Position numbers and translations under genes: made by a program. Below are positions 17,989 through 26,484 of a DNA stretch of 32,993 nt, piece after piece. The notes under the pieces were generated by a model. The model was given only the letters and a program-made list of their open reading frames with translations, was not told where the DNA came from and did no database searches. How positions within the stretch are numbered: position 1 is the first letter of the stretch; each line of letters opens with the position of its first letter. This DNA is from Desulfobacterales bacterium (lineage in GTDB: Bacteria; Desulfobacterota; Desulfobacteria; Desulfobacterales; C00003060). Where the stretch lies: contig JAGMBW010000064.1 of assembly GCA_023129535.1 (NCBI GenBank), forward strand, positions 1 through 32,993. The letters are read 5' to 3'.

Positions 17989-20196
17989 ATGTCAAAGATA
18001 ATTTGTTCTGCTGCAATTCGCGGCGCCCACAAGATTGTGCAAAGGGCAGAAGCAGAGTATCAGGCGGCTATGGAAAAATGGGGGCCCGACCAGGAAATAG
18101 GGTTTCCTAACACGGCCTACTATCTTCCCATTATCTATGGCATATTGGGGATTGGTGTGAAAAAACTCAAGGATGCCAAAGACGTCCTTGATCGGTGCAG
18201 ATCTCTACTCCCTGATATGGTAGCGGAACATGTATGGCTTCCGTATCTTGCGCCGGCGCTTGAGGCTGGGATGGCCACATTCTTTGCAGAAGAGATCATT
18301 GAGGCGATACGATATCTTGAGTCTCCGGATTACTATACCAGGACAGAAGGGCCTGCTGATGGGAACATCTGGTTGGGCGCGGCTGATGACGTCATATTGC
18401 GCAAGCGTGGAGTGGAGTTTGTTGACGGCACGGCCCCTGGCTTTGCGGCTATTCTGGGCGCTCCGCCAACCAAAGAAATCGCTGTCCAGCTTGCGCAGGA
18501 ACTTCAGGAGAAGAATCTTTACGTCTTTATGTGTTCCGATCATGAAGGACGCAAAATGTCTGAGCTCCTGGTAGAGGAAGGTGTCCAGATAGGATGGCCT
18601 ACGCGTCTTGTCTCGTTTGGGCCTGAATATACCGCGGCTGTATTTGCCATGGGCTTTGCGACACGGGTAGCCATGTCCTTTGGCGGCATAAAGCCGGGCG
18701 ATTTTACAGGGAACCTTATTTACAATAAAGATCGCGTCTTTGCCTTTGCCATGCCGCTTGGCACAGTAACTGACGAATGGTACGCCAATGCTGCTGGCGC
18801 TATAAACTGGAGTTTTCCGACCATTGCCGACACCCCCATCCCCGAGATTCTCCCCACAGGGATCTGCACCTATGAGCACGTTGTTTCCAACGTGCCCTAC
18901 GATCAACTTGTGTCCAAGGCTATCGAGGTAAGGGGACTGAAAGTTACTGTTTCGGAGGTGCCAGTTCCTGTTTCTTTTGGGCCTGCTTTTGAGGGTGAGC
19001 GCGTCCGTAAGGATGATCTTTACCTCGAATGTGGTGGGCCAAAGAGCCAGGCTGTGGAATGGGTTACTACCAGGGATATGGATGAGGTAGAAGATGGAAA
19101 AATTGAACTGTTTGGTCCTGATGTGGATGATGTGGAGGAAGGGTCAAGGCTCCCCTTAGCCATAGTGTGCGAATTTGCAGGGAGAAAGATGGAGGAAGAC
19201 TTTGAGCCGATCCTGGAAAGGCAGATTCACCACTTTGTCAATCATACCCAGGGCCTTATGCATATTGGCCAGAGAGACATCACCTGGATAAGGATGTCTA
19301 AGGCTGGTCGTGCAAAGGGACTCAAGCTTAAACATATTGGATCTGTCCTGCACGCCAAGTTTCATCAGGAATTTGGGGCCATCTTTGATAAGGTCCAGAT
19401 CAAACTCTATACCGAACAAGAGAAGGTAAGAGAGAGCGTTGAAGAGGCAAAGCGCTCATACGAGTATCGGGATGCCCGGATCGAAGGGATGACTGATGAG
19501 ACGACAGAGATGTTTTATTCTTGCACGCTATGCCAGTCTTTTGCACCAAGTCATGTTTGCATTATCAGCCCGGAGAGGACGGGGCTGTGTGGGGCGTATA
19601 ACTGGATGGACTGCAAAGCCTCTTACGAGATTAATGCCACAGGACCTAATCAGCCTGTGGAGAAGGGGGAATGCCTGGACCCAAAACTTGGACAATGGAA
19701 GGGGTGTAACGAATTCATTTACAAGGCATCACGGGGCGCAATCGATCATTACAGCCTTTACAGTCTCATGCATGACCCAATGACCGCCTGTGGTTGTTTT
19801 GAATGTGTTGCTGCAGTCCTTCCGATTTGCAACGGTGTGATGACGGTAGATCGTGATTACGCAGGGATGACACCCTGCGGGATGAAGTTTACCACACTTG
19901 CTGGAACTATCGGCGGTGGTCTCAGTACGCCAGGCTTTATGGGACATAGCAAATATAACATTACCCAGAAAAAATGGATCAGTGCGGATGGCGGGATAAA
20001 ACGCCTGGTCTGGATGCCCAAATCCTTAAAAGAAGAGATTGGGCACCGCCTGAAGGAATCCTCGGAACGGGTTGGGATCCCGGAACTGCTGGATATGATT
20101 GCCGATGAAACCGTAGGGATTTCTGAAGAGGAAATCCTTCCGTTTTTAGAGGAGAAAGGCCATCCGGCCTTGTCCATGGATCCGATACTGGAATAG
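17989..20196 (+). CDS. acsB: acetyl-CoA synthase catalytic subunit
   Basis: A-cluster motifs FYSCTLCQSFAPSHVCIISPER, MTACGCFECVAAVLP, AGMTPCGMKFTTLAGTIGGG; 735 aa. Confidence 0.95.
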   Translation: MSKIICSAAIRGAHKIVQRAEAEYQAAMEKWGPDQEIGFPNTAYYLPIIYGILGIGVKKLKDAKDVLDRCRSLLPDMVAEHVWLPYLAPALEAGMATFFAEEIIEAIRYLESPDYYTRTEGPADGNIWLGAADDVILRKRGVEFVDGTAPGFAAILGAPPTKEIAVQLAQELQEKNLYVFMCSDHEGRKMSELLVEEGVQIGWPTRLVSFGPEYTAAVFAMGFATRVAMSFGGIKPGDFTGNLIYNKDRVFAFAMPLGTVTDEWYANAAGAINWSFPTIADTPIPEILPTGICTYEHVVSNVPYDQLVSKAIEVRGLKVTVSEVPVPVSFGPAFEGERVRKDDLYLECGGPKSQAVEWVTTRDMDEVEDGKIELFGPDVDDVEEGSRLPLAIVCEFAGRKMEEDFEPILERQIHHFVNHTQGLMHIGQRDITWIRMSKAGRAKGLKLKHIGSVLHAKFHQEFGAIFDKVQIKLYTEQEKVRESVEEAKRSYEYRDARIEGMTDETTEMFYSCTLCQSFAPSHVCIISPERTGLCGAYNWMDCKASYEINATGPNQPVEKGECLDPKLGQWKGCNEFIYKASRGAIDHYSLYSLMHDPMTACGCFECVAAVLPICNGVMTVDRDYAGMTPCGMKFTTLAGTIGGGLSTPGFMGHSKYNITQKKWISADGGIKRLVWMPKSLKEEIGHRLKESSERVGIPELLDMIADETVGISEEEILPFLEEKGHPALSMDPILE

Positions 20197-20199
20197 AGT

Positions 20200-20335
20200 C
20201 AGTGGTCGGTGACCAGTGGTCAGTGACCAGCAACAAATGATCACTGATCACTGACCACTGATCACTCATCACTGACCACTGACCACTGACCACTGACCAC
20301 TGATCACTGATCACTGATCACTGACTAATGATGGA
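20200..20335. repeat. tandem/palindromic repeat (CACTGATCA / CACTGACCA)n
   Basis: ggtcagtgaccag... tgatcactgatcactgaccactgatcactcatcactgaccactgaccactgaccactgaccactgatcactgatcactgatcactga. Confidence 0.92.
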
Positions 20336-20343
20336 GGAGTAAA

Positions 20344-21690
20344 ATGGCTTTAACAGGAATTCAGATTTACAAACTTTTGCCCAAGACGAATTGCGGGGAA
20401 TGCGGAGTGCCAACCTGCCTGGCGTTTGCCATGAACTTAGCCGCAGGCAAGGCAGAGCTAAGTGCCTGTCCATATGTAACAGAAGATGCCAAGGCAGAGC
20501 TAACAGAAGCATCGGCACCTCCCATCAGGGTGGTGGAGATTGGCGCAGGGACAAAAAAGCTAAAGATTGGTGGAGAAACTGTGCTCTTTCGCCATGAAAA
20601 GACCTTCGTGAATGCTCCTGGTATAGCTGTCCTGGTCACAGATGAAATGGGTAACGAGGAGGTGGCTGGCCGCATCGACCGGTTCAAGAGATTGGAATAT
20701 GAACGGATAGGGCTCACCTTAAGAGCAGATCTTGTGGCCATAAAGTCCGTCTCTGGTGATGCAGGGAGGTTTGAGGCCCTAATTTCAAAGGCCAAAAATG
20801 AGACGGATGCCGGCATCATTCTGATGACTGAGGACCCCTGTGTAATGGAAACCGGACTAAAGGTATGCGGGGATCGCAGGCCGCTCATCTATGCGGCAAC
20901 CAGGGAAAACATAGAGGGTATGGCCACTCTGACCAAGAAGTACAAGTGTCCGTTAGTAGTCAAGGGCAAAGACCTTGATGAGGTGGCAGAGCTGACAAAG
21001 AAACTAACAGACGACGGGTTGAAGGATCTGGTCATCGATTCAGGGGCACGATCTATAAGAAATGCATTTGAAGACCAGATAGTTGTGCGCCGAGGGGCAA
21101 TCCAGAAAAAATATCGTCCGCTTGGTTTTCCCACGATTGTGTTGCCATGTGAGATGACCGATGATCTCATGCAAGAAACATTGATTGCCTCTGTCTTCGT
21201 AGCAAAGTATGGGGGGATTATTCTCCTTTCAGATTTGCAGGGACACAGCCTGTTTCCGTTGTTGCTCGCCCGTATGAATATCTATACGGATCCGCAACGT
21301 CCCATGGCTACCTCTCCGGGCATCTATGAAATAGGAGGGCCGAATGAGGACTCGCCTGTACTTGTCACCTGCAATTTTTCTCTTACCTATTTTATTGTGT
21401 CGGGTGAGATTGAGGCGAGCCGTGTTCCCGCATGGCTTCTTGTTGCGGATACCGAGGGACTCTCTGTGCTAACGGCCTGGGCGGCCGGAAAATTTGTGGG
21501 AGATGCAGTCGGTATATCTTTGAAAAAATGTGGCATCATGGAGAAAGTGAGGCATAAAAAAGTTATTATACCAGGCTATGCCGCAGCTATCTCAGGAGAT
21601 CTCGAAGAGGAACTCGGCGATTGGGAAGTCATGGTCGGGCCGAGAGACGCGGCCCACATACCGGCTTATCTTAAGGAGTGGAGCGCATAG
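20344..21690 (+). CDS. acsC: corrinoid iron-sulfur protein large subunit
   Basis: LLPKTNCGECGVPTCLAFAMNLAAGK N-terminal [4Fe-4S] motif; 448 aa after acsB. Confidence 0.93.
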   Translation: MALTGIQIYKLLPKTNCGECGVPTCLAFAMNLAAGKAELSACPYVTEDAKAELTEASAPPIRVVEIGAGTKKLKIGGETVLFRHEKTFVNAPGIAVLVTDEMGNEEVAGRIDRFKRLEYERIGLTLRADLVAIKSVSGDAGRFEALISKAKNETDAGIILMTEDPCVMETGLKVCGDRRPLIYAATRENIEGMATLTKKYKCPLVVKGKDLDEVAELTKKLTDDGLKDLVIDSGARSIRNAFEDQIVVRRGAIQKKYRPLGFPTIVLPCEMTDDLMQETLIASVFVAKYGGIILLSDLQGHSLFPLLLARMNIYTDPQRPMATSPGIYEIGGPNEDSPVLVTCNFSLTYFIVSGEIEASRVPAWLLVADTEGLSVLTAWAAGKFVGDAVGISLKKCGIMEKVRHKKVIIPGYAAAISGDLEEELGDWEVMVGPRDAAHIPAYLKEWSA

Positions 21691-21822
21691 CGCATAGCGC
21701 ATGGCGCATGGCGCATGGCGCATAGGGCATAGGGCATGGCGCATAGGGCATAGGGCATTGTTGAAAGGGAGCCGGTTTTTGCATGTACGCTATGCGCTCT
21801 GCGCTTTGCGCTATGCGGTTAA
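21680..21822. repeat. inverted-arm short tandem repeat (GCGCATAG/GCGCATGG/GGGCATAG and inverse CGCTATGCGCTCTGCGC)
   Basis: agcgcatagcgcatagcgcatggcgcatggcgcatggcgcatagggcatagg... then cgctatgcgctctgcgctttgcgctatgcgg. Confidence 0.9.
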
Positions 21823-21835
21823 ACGAGGGGGTTTC

Positions 21836-22735
21836 ATGATTCTGATCGGTGAGAACCTGAATGTGATGGTCAAGAGAATCGGTCAGGCCATAAAGGAAAA
21901 GTATCCAAAGCCGATACAAGCACTGGCTGTGGCAGAGGCAGAGGCAGGAGTGGACTATATCGATATCAATTTAGGCCCTGCCAGAAAGGGTGGGGAGGAA
22001 TTGATGGAATGGGTGGTAAGGATCGTCCAGGAAGTCGTGGATCTGCCCCTCTATCTTGATACTACCAATGTCAAAGCCATAGAGGCAGGCCTGAAGGTTT
22101 ACAAGAACAAGCAGGGCAAAGCGGTGATCAATTCGATCATGTGCCGTCCTGAAAGGATGGAAGCACAGATACCACTCGTCACAAAATACGATGCCGGCAT
22201 GGTTGCGCTCCTCTGGGGGCTCGAGGGGATGCCCAGAGACGCCGCCGAGCGGGGAGCCCTGACTGCCGACATACTCCAGAGGGCCACGGATGCGGGTGTG
22301 GCAGGAGAAGATGTCTGGGTCGATCCGATCATAACACCTGTGAATGTCCAGCAGAATCAGCTCCTGGAATGCAATAAGTTCATATCGGAGTTGGATATGA
22401 TTGCAGAAATCGTGTCCCCTGGTTGTAAGTCAACCTGTGGGCTTTCCAATGTGTCCAATGGAGCGCCGGACCATCTCCGGCCCATCCTGAATCAGACGTA
22501 CATGATGATACTTGAAAAGCTTGGCATGAAGTCTTGCATCGTGGACGCCTTTGACGAGGATCTGCATGAAATTGCACGGGGCACAAGGCCGGAGATAACT
22601 GCTTTGGTTCATCGAGTGGTGGACGGGGATGAAGAAGGTATAGCGGATCTCAGTCATGAAGCTCAGGAGTATGTGAAAACGGCAAAGGTGCTTCTGGGTC
22701 ATTCCCTTTATTCGGATTCGTGGCTGGAGTTGTAA
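21836..22735 (+). CDS. acsE: methyltetrahydrofolate:corrinoid iron-sulfur protein methyltransferase
   Basis: MILIGENLNVM, DYIDINLGPARKGG, STCGLSNVSNGAP; true start 21836 because the upstream 45 codons are translated repeat. Confidence 0.92.
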   Translation: MILIGENLNVMVKRIGQAIKEKYPKPIQALAVAEAEAGVDYIDINLGPARKGGEELMEWVVRIVQEVVDLPLYLDTTNVKAIEAGLKVYKNKQGKAVINSIMCRPERMEAQIPLVTKYDAGMVALLWGLEGMPRDAAERGALTADILQRATDAGVAGEDVWVDPIITPVNVQQNQLLECNKFISELDMIAEIVSPGCKSTCGLSNVSNGAPDHLRPILNQTYMMILEKLGMKSCIVDAFDEDLHEIARGTRPEITALVHRVVDGDEEGIADLSHEAQEYVKTAKVLLGHSLYSDSWLEL

Positions 22736-22802
22736 GAGAATTTTTTGACTAAGAGTAATCCGTGTAATCTGCGAAATCTGTGGATTAAAAAAGGAGTGGA
22801 GA

Positions 22803-23813
22803 ATGGCTAAAGGGATAACAGTAACTGAACACATCTTAACCAAGCAAAAAGAGCGGCCTGAGGCGACCGGCGCCTTTACGGCATTGCTGTCGGAACTGAC
22901 GGTGGCGGCAAAGATTATTGCCCAGAAGGTAAACAAGGCAAACCTGACAGAGAATTTGGGGTTTGTGGGCAGGGAGGGTGTGGACGAAGAACATTTCCAG
23001 AAGTTGGTGGAGTTTGCCAATGCCACGATTATCAATCGCGTCAGCCACACCGGCCATCTGTGGTGCATGGGCTCAAAGAAAGACACCGACCTGATTCCCA
23101 TTCCGCCCAGGTACACAAAAGGAGACTACATCCTCGTCTTTGATCCACTGGGAGGGATTACCAATATTGATGTCCACATTGCCGTCGGTACGGTTTTTTC
23201 GATCCTAAAGAAGCAGAGTGCGGCAGAGATGAGCGTCCTGACGAACGTTTTGCAGCCGGGTCGCAAGCTGGTTGCTGCAGGCTATTTCATTTATGGTTCG
23301 AGCACGATGATGGTCTATACGACGGGAAGTGGCGTTCACGGCTTCACCCTGGAGCCGAGGATTGGCGAGTTTCTTCTCTCCCACGAAAACATTCGCATAC
23401 CGGAGAAGGGAAAAACTTACAGCGTCAACGAGGGAAATTATTATTTCTGGGACGAGAAGGTCCAAAATCTGGTTGAATACTTCAAGACCCCGGACATCAA
23501 GACAGGGCGGCCTTACACGTTGCGCTATACCGGGTCCTTTGTAGCAGACTTTCACCGAAATCTGCTAAAGGGCGGCATTCACATGTATCCCGCGGATTCC
23601 AAGGACCCACTCAAACCTTACGGAAAGCTAATGCTCATGTGCGAGGTCAATCCACTCGCCTTTGTGGTCGAACAGGCAGGAGGGGCCGCAAGCACAGGCT
23701 TTGAAAGGGTCCTTGACATCGAGCCCCGGCACCTTCACCAGAGGGTGCCCATTTTTATCGGAAGCAGTGCTGATGTCCGTATGGCCGAGGAGCTTCTTCA
23801 GGGAAAACGGTAA
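22803..23813 (+). CDS. class 1 fructose-1,6-bisphosphatase-like protein with altered catalytic motifs
   Basis: ATGAFTALLSELTVAAKIIAQKVNKA, VAAGYFIYGSSTMMVYTTGSGVHGFTL, PEKGKTYSVNEGNYY, VADFHRNLLKGGIHMYP, CEVNPLAFVVEQAGG; DPLGGITNID in place of DPLDGSSNID. Confidence 0.88.
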   Translation: MAKGITVTEHILTKQKERPEATGAFTALLSELTVAAKIIAQKVNKANLTENLGFVGREGVDEEHFQKLVEFANATIINRVSHTGHLWCMGSKKDTDLIPIPPRYTKGDYILVFDPLGGITNIDVHIAVGTVFSILKKQSAAEMSVLTNVLQPGRKLVAAGYFIYGSSTMMVYTTGSGVHGFTLEPRIGEFLLSHENIRIPEKGKTYSVNEGNYYFWDEKVQNLVEYFKTPDIKTGRPYTLRYTGSFVADFHRNLLKGGIHMYPADSKDPLKPYGKLMLMCEVNPLAFVVEQAGGAASTGFERVLDIEPRHLHQRVPIFIGSSADVRMAEELLQGKR

Positions 23814-23822
23814 GAGGCGACT

Positions 23823-24299
23823 ATGCCCCAGGCACGTTTAAAAAAGATCCTTTCGGTTTTTGAGGGGAAAAAAGGCGGATTAATCTCCATCCTCCAGAGG
23901 GTCCAGGAGGAGTTTGGCTATTTGCCGGAGGAGGCCCTGGGGGAGATTGCCGACTTTCTCAGGATTCCAGCAAGTGAGGTCTTCAGCGTCGCCACCTTCT
24001 ATGCCCACTTCTATTTGACACGCCGCGGAGATCATCTTGTGAGAGTTTGCCAGGGGACCGCCTGCCATGTGCGTGGCGCCCGAGACATCCTTGAAACGGC
24101 TCAACATTGCCTGGGCATTAAGACCGGCCAGACGACTGAGGACTACAAGTATAGCCTTGAGCGGGTTGCATGCTTAGGCTCATGTGCTTTGGCTCCGATT
24201 ATGGTGGTCGATGATACGGTTTATCCACAGGTCACTACGAAGAAGGTCCTTGAAATTCTGACCAACAATAAAGATGACGCAGAGAAAAAAGAAGGATAA
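23823..24299 (+). CDS. NuoE-like [2Fe-2S] thioredoxin-fold subunit
   Basis: LQRVQEEFGYLPEEAL, ATFYAHFYL, CQGTACHVRGA, RVACLGSCALAPIMVV. Confidence 0.9.
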   Translation: MPQARLKKILSVFEGKKGGLISILQRVQEEFGYLPEEALGEIADFLRIPASEVFSVATFYAHFYLTRRGDHLVRVCQGTACHVRGARDILETAQHCLGIKTGQTTEDYKYSLERVACLGSCALAPIMVVDDTVYPQVTTKKVLEILTNNKDDAEKKEG

Positions 24300-26197
24300 T
24301 GCCACCACGTTACAAGGGGAAAATAGAGACTCCTGAAAGTTTAGAGCGTCTGAAGGAATCGATCCTTGTTCAAGAGAAGCCAGACAGGAAGACCGTTGTC
24401 GTTTGTTGTGGGACAGGCTGTCTGGCGTCTGGAAGCCAGGATGTGAAGGAAGCCTTTGAAAAGGAGATCAGAGCGCAAGAGCCTGATGAGGATATCATTG
24501 TCAAGAAGACTGGCTGTCGTGGTTTTTGCGAATCCGGCCCTATTGTGGTTGTTGGGCCCGAAAATACATTTTACCATAGTGTAGCCAAAGAGGACGTTCC
24601 GGAAATAGTCTCTGAGACCTTACTCAAAGGTTACACCGTTGAAAGGCTTCTCTACGAAGATACCACCACGGGTGAAAAGTGCGTTCATGAGGCTGACATT
24701 CCTTTCTATAAGAAACAGGCGAGAGTTGTGCTCAGGAATTGCGGTCATATTGACCCCACCAGCATCGAAGACTACATAAGGGTTGGTGGCTATCAGGCGT
24801 TGGCAACAACTATTTCCAAATTTAGTCCCGAGGAAGTGATTGACTGCATAAAGGACTCAGGCCTTCGGGGTCGGGGTGGTGCGGGCTTTCCGACTGGACT
24901 CAAGTGGGAGTCGTCGCGCAATGCCCCTGGTGAGGAAAAATATATCATTTGCAATGGCGATGAAGGGGATCCTGGAGCCTTCATGGACCGCAGCGTGATG
25001 GAGGGCGATCCTCACAGTGTGATCGAAGGGATGATCATTGCAGGCTATGCAGTAGGGGCCCGCAAGGGGATCATATATGTGCGGGCAGAATACCCCCTTG
25101 CTGTTCGACACCTGGCCTCAGCTATTGCCCAGGCCACCGACCTGGGACTGCTGGGCCGAGATATTATGGGAAGCGGTTTTGATTTTGAGATTGAGATCGT
25201 GAAAGGTACAGGGGCCTTTGTCTGCGGTGAATCGACGGCCTTAGTCATGTCGATTGAAGGCAAACGTGGCTTTCCAAAGCCGCTCCCGCGACCCAACACC
25301 AGCATCGTCGGGCTCTGGGGCATGCCAACTGTGTTGAACAATGTGGAGACCTTTGCCTGTGTTCCGGCTATTATACTTCAGGGTGCAAGCTGGTTCAGCA
25401 GCATAGGCACGGAAAAGAGTAAAGGAACAAAGGTCTTTGCCCTGTCCGGAAACGTGAAAAACACTGGTCTTGTGGAAGTTCCCATGGGAACCACCTTGCG
25501 AGAGATCATATTTGATATTGGTGGCGGGATCAGAGGAGACAGGAAATTCAAAGCTGTGCAAACCGGTGGCCCCTCTGGTGGGTGTATTCCTGAGCATTTT
25601 TTGGACCTTCCCGTGGACTACGAGTCCTTGGCAAAAGTGGGCTCCATCATGGGTTCCGGGGGAATGCTTGTGATGGATGAGAACACCTGTATGGTGAATA
25701 TGGCACGCTATTTTCTCGATTTTGCCCAAAATGAATCTTGTGGCCAGTGCACGTTGTGCAAGTTGGGAACGAGACAGATGTATGAAATACTTTACGATAT
25801 AACTAAAGGAGAGGGCAGACCCGATGATATTGAGATCCTGCTGGAGCTGGCCGAGGCCGTGAGGGCAGGCTCCATATGCGGCCTGGGGCAAACCGTCCCT
25901 AATCCTGTCATTTCTACGATCAGGTATTTCCGGGAGGAATACGAGGAACACATCCACGAGAAGCGCTGTCGGGCCCTTGTGTGCAGGGCTCTGATCTCTT
26001 ACCGTATCAAGGAGTATAAGTGTAAGGCCTGCATGCTCTGCCTGAAGGCCTGCCCTGTTGGTGCCATTATTGGCGCTAAATGGCAGGTCCACGAAATCGA
26101 TCAGAGCAAGTGCATCAAGTGTGGCACCTGTATGGAGGTGTGTCCTCCAAGGTTCAATGCGATAGAATGCGTTTCAGGACGGGTCATTGATCATTGA
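24299..26197 (+). CDS. NuoF-like NADH-binding flavoprotein with N-terminal [2Fe-2S] and C-terminal 2x[4Fe-4S]
   Basis: GLRGRGGAGFPTGLKWE, CNGDEGDPGAFMDRS, ESCGQCTLCKLGTRQMYEIL, CKACMLCLKACP, CIKCGTCMEVCP. Confidence 0.92.
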   Translation: MPPRYKGKIETPESLERLKESILVQEKPDRKTVVVCCGTGCLASGSQDVKEAFEKEIRAQEPDEDIIVKKTGCRGFCESGPIVVVGPENTFYHSVAKEDVPEIVSETLLKGYTVERLLYEDTTTGEKCVHEADIPFYKKQARVVLRNCGHIDPTSIEDYIRVGGYQALATTISKFSPEEVIDCIKDSGLRGRGGAGFPTGLKWESSRNAPGEEKYIICNGDEGDPGAFMDRSVMEGDPHSVIEGMIIAGYAVGARKGIIYVRAEYPLAVRHLASAIAQATDLGLLGRDIMGSGFDFEIEIVKGTGAFVCGESTALVMSIEGKRGFPKPLPRPNTSIVGLWGMPTVLNNVETFACVPAIILQGASWFSSIGTEKSKGTKVFALSGNVKNTGLVEVPMGTTLREIIFDIGGGIRGDRKFKAVQTGGPSGGCIPEHFLDLPVDYESLAKVGSIMGSGGMLVMDENTCMVNMARYFLDFAQNESCGQCTLCKLGTRQMYEILYDITKGEGRPDDIEILLELAEAVRAGSICGLGQTVPNPVISTIRYFREEYEEHIHEKRCRALVCRALISYRIKEYKCKACMLCLKACPVGAIIGAKWQVHEIDQSKCIKCGTCMEVCPPRFNAIECVSGRVIDH

Positions 26198-26240
26198 TCA
26201 TCTATCATTGATCATTGATCATTGAGCAATGAGCAGTGAC
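26186..26240. repeat. tandem repeat TCATTGA(TCATTGA)n
   Basis: tcattgatcattgatcatctatcattgatcattgatcattgagcaatgagcagtgac. Confidence 0.88.
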
Positions 26241-26252
26241 TAACTCTAGTTT

Positions 26253-26367
26253 GTCACATTTGTTTCTTTTGTATGTACCGCAGAGCTTTAGCGCTGCCAT
26301 TCAATGTACAATGCACGGCTGAAGCCCTGCGCTACCTGATATTCTGCGGCCGGGGATTAGATGTGAC
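26253..26367. mobile_element. nested inverted-repeat element (possible MITE-like insertion)
   Basis: GTCACAT(26253-26259)...CCGCAGA(26278-26284)...TCTGCGG(26343-26349)...ATGTGAC(26361-26367); flanking direct repeat gagcagtgacta (26231-26242) / gagcaatgacta (26374-26385). Confidence 0.5.
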
Positions 26368-26442
26368 GAAGTAGAGCAATGACTAGCCAAGAATATCTCA
26401 GAATGAAATTGTAAGAATTTAATGTCCAATAACTGAAGTGCA

Positions 26443-26484
26443 AATGACCAATGACTATTGATAAATGATAAATGATAAATGATA
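26443..26484. repeat. short tandem repeat AAATGAT(A)n overlapping the fdhA start
   Basis: aatgaccaatgactattgataaatgataaatgataaatgat. Confidence 0.8.

Noticed and set aside
20200-20335. CRISPR array
   Set aside because: Units are about 10 bp with no unique spacers and no cas genes; a simple tandem/palindromic repeat.
25241-26092. Minus-strand ORF (283 aa) antisense to the nuoF-like gene
   Set aside because: Shadow ORF opposite a well-supported CDS; also applies to 18205-18906 and 29754-30509.
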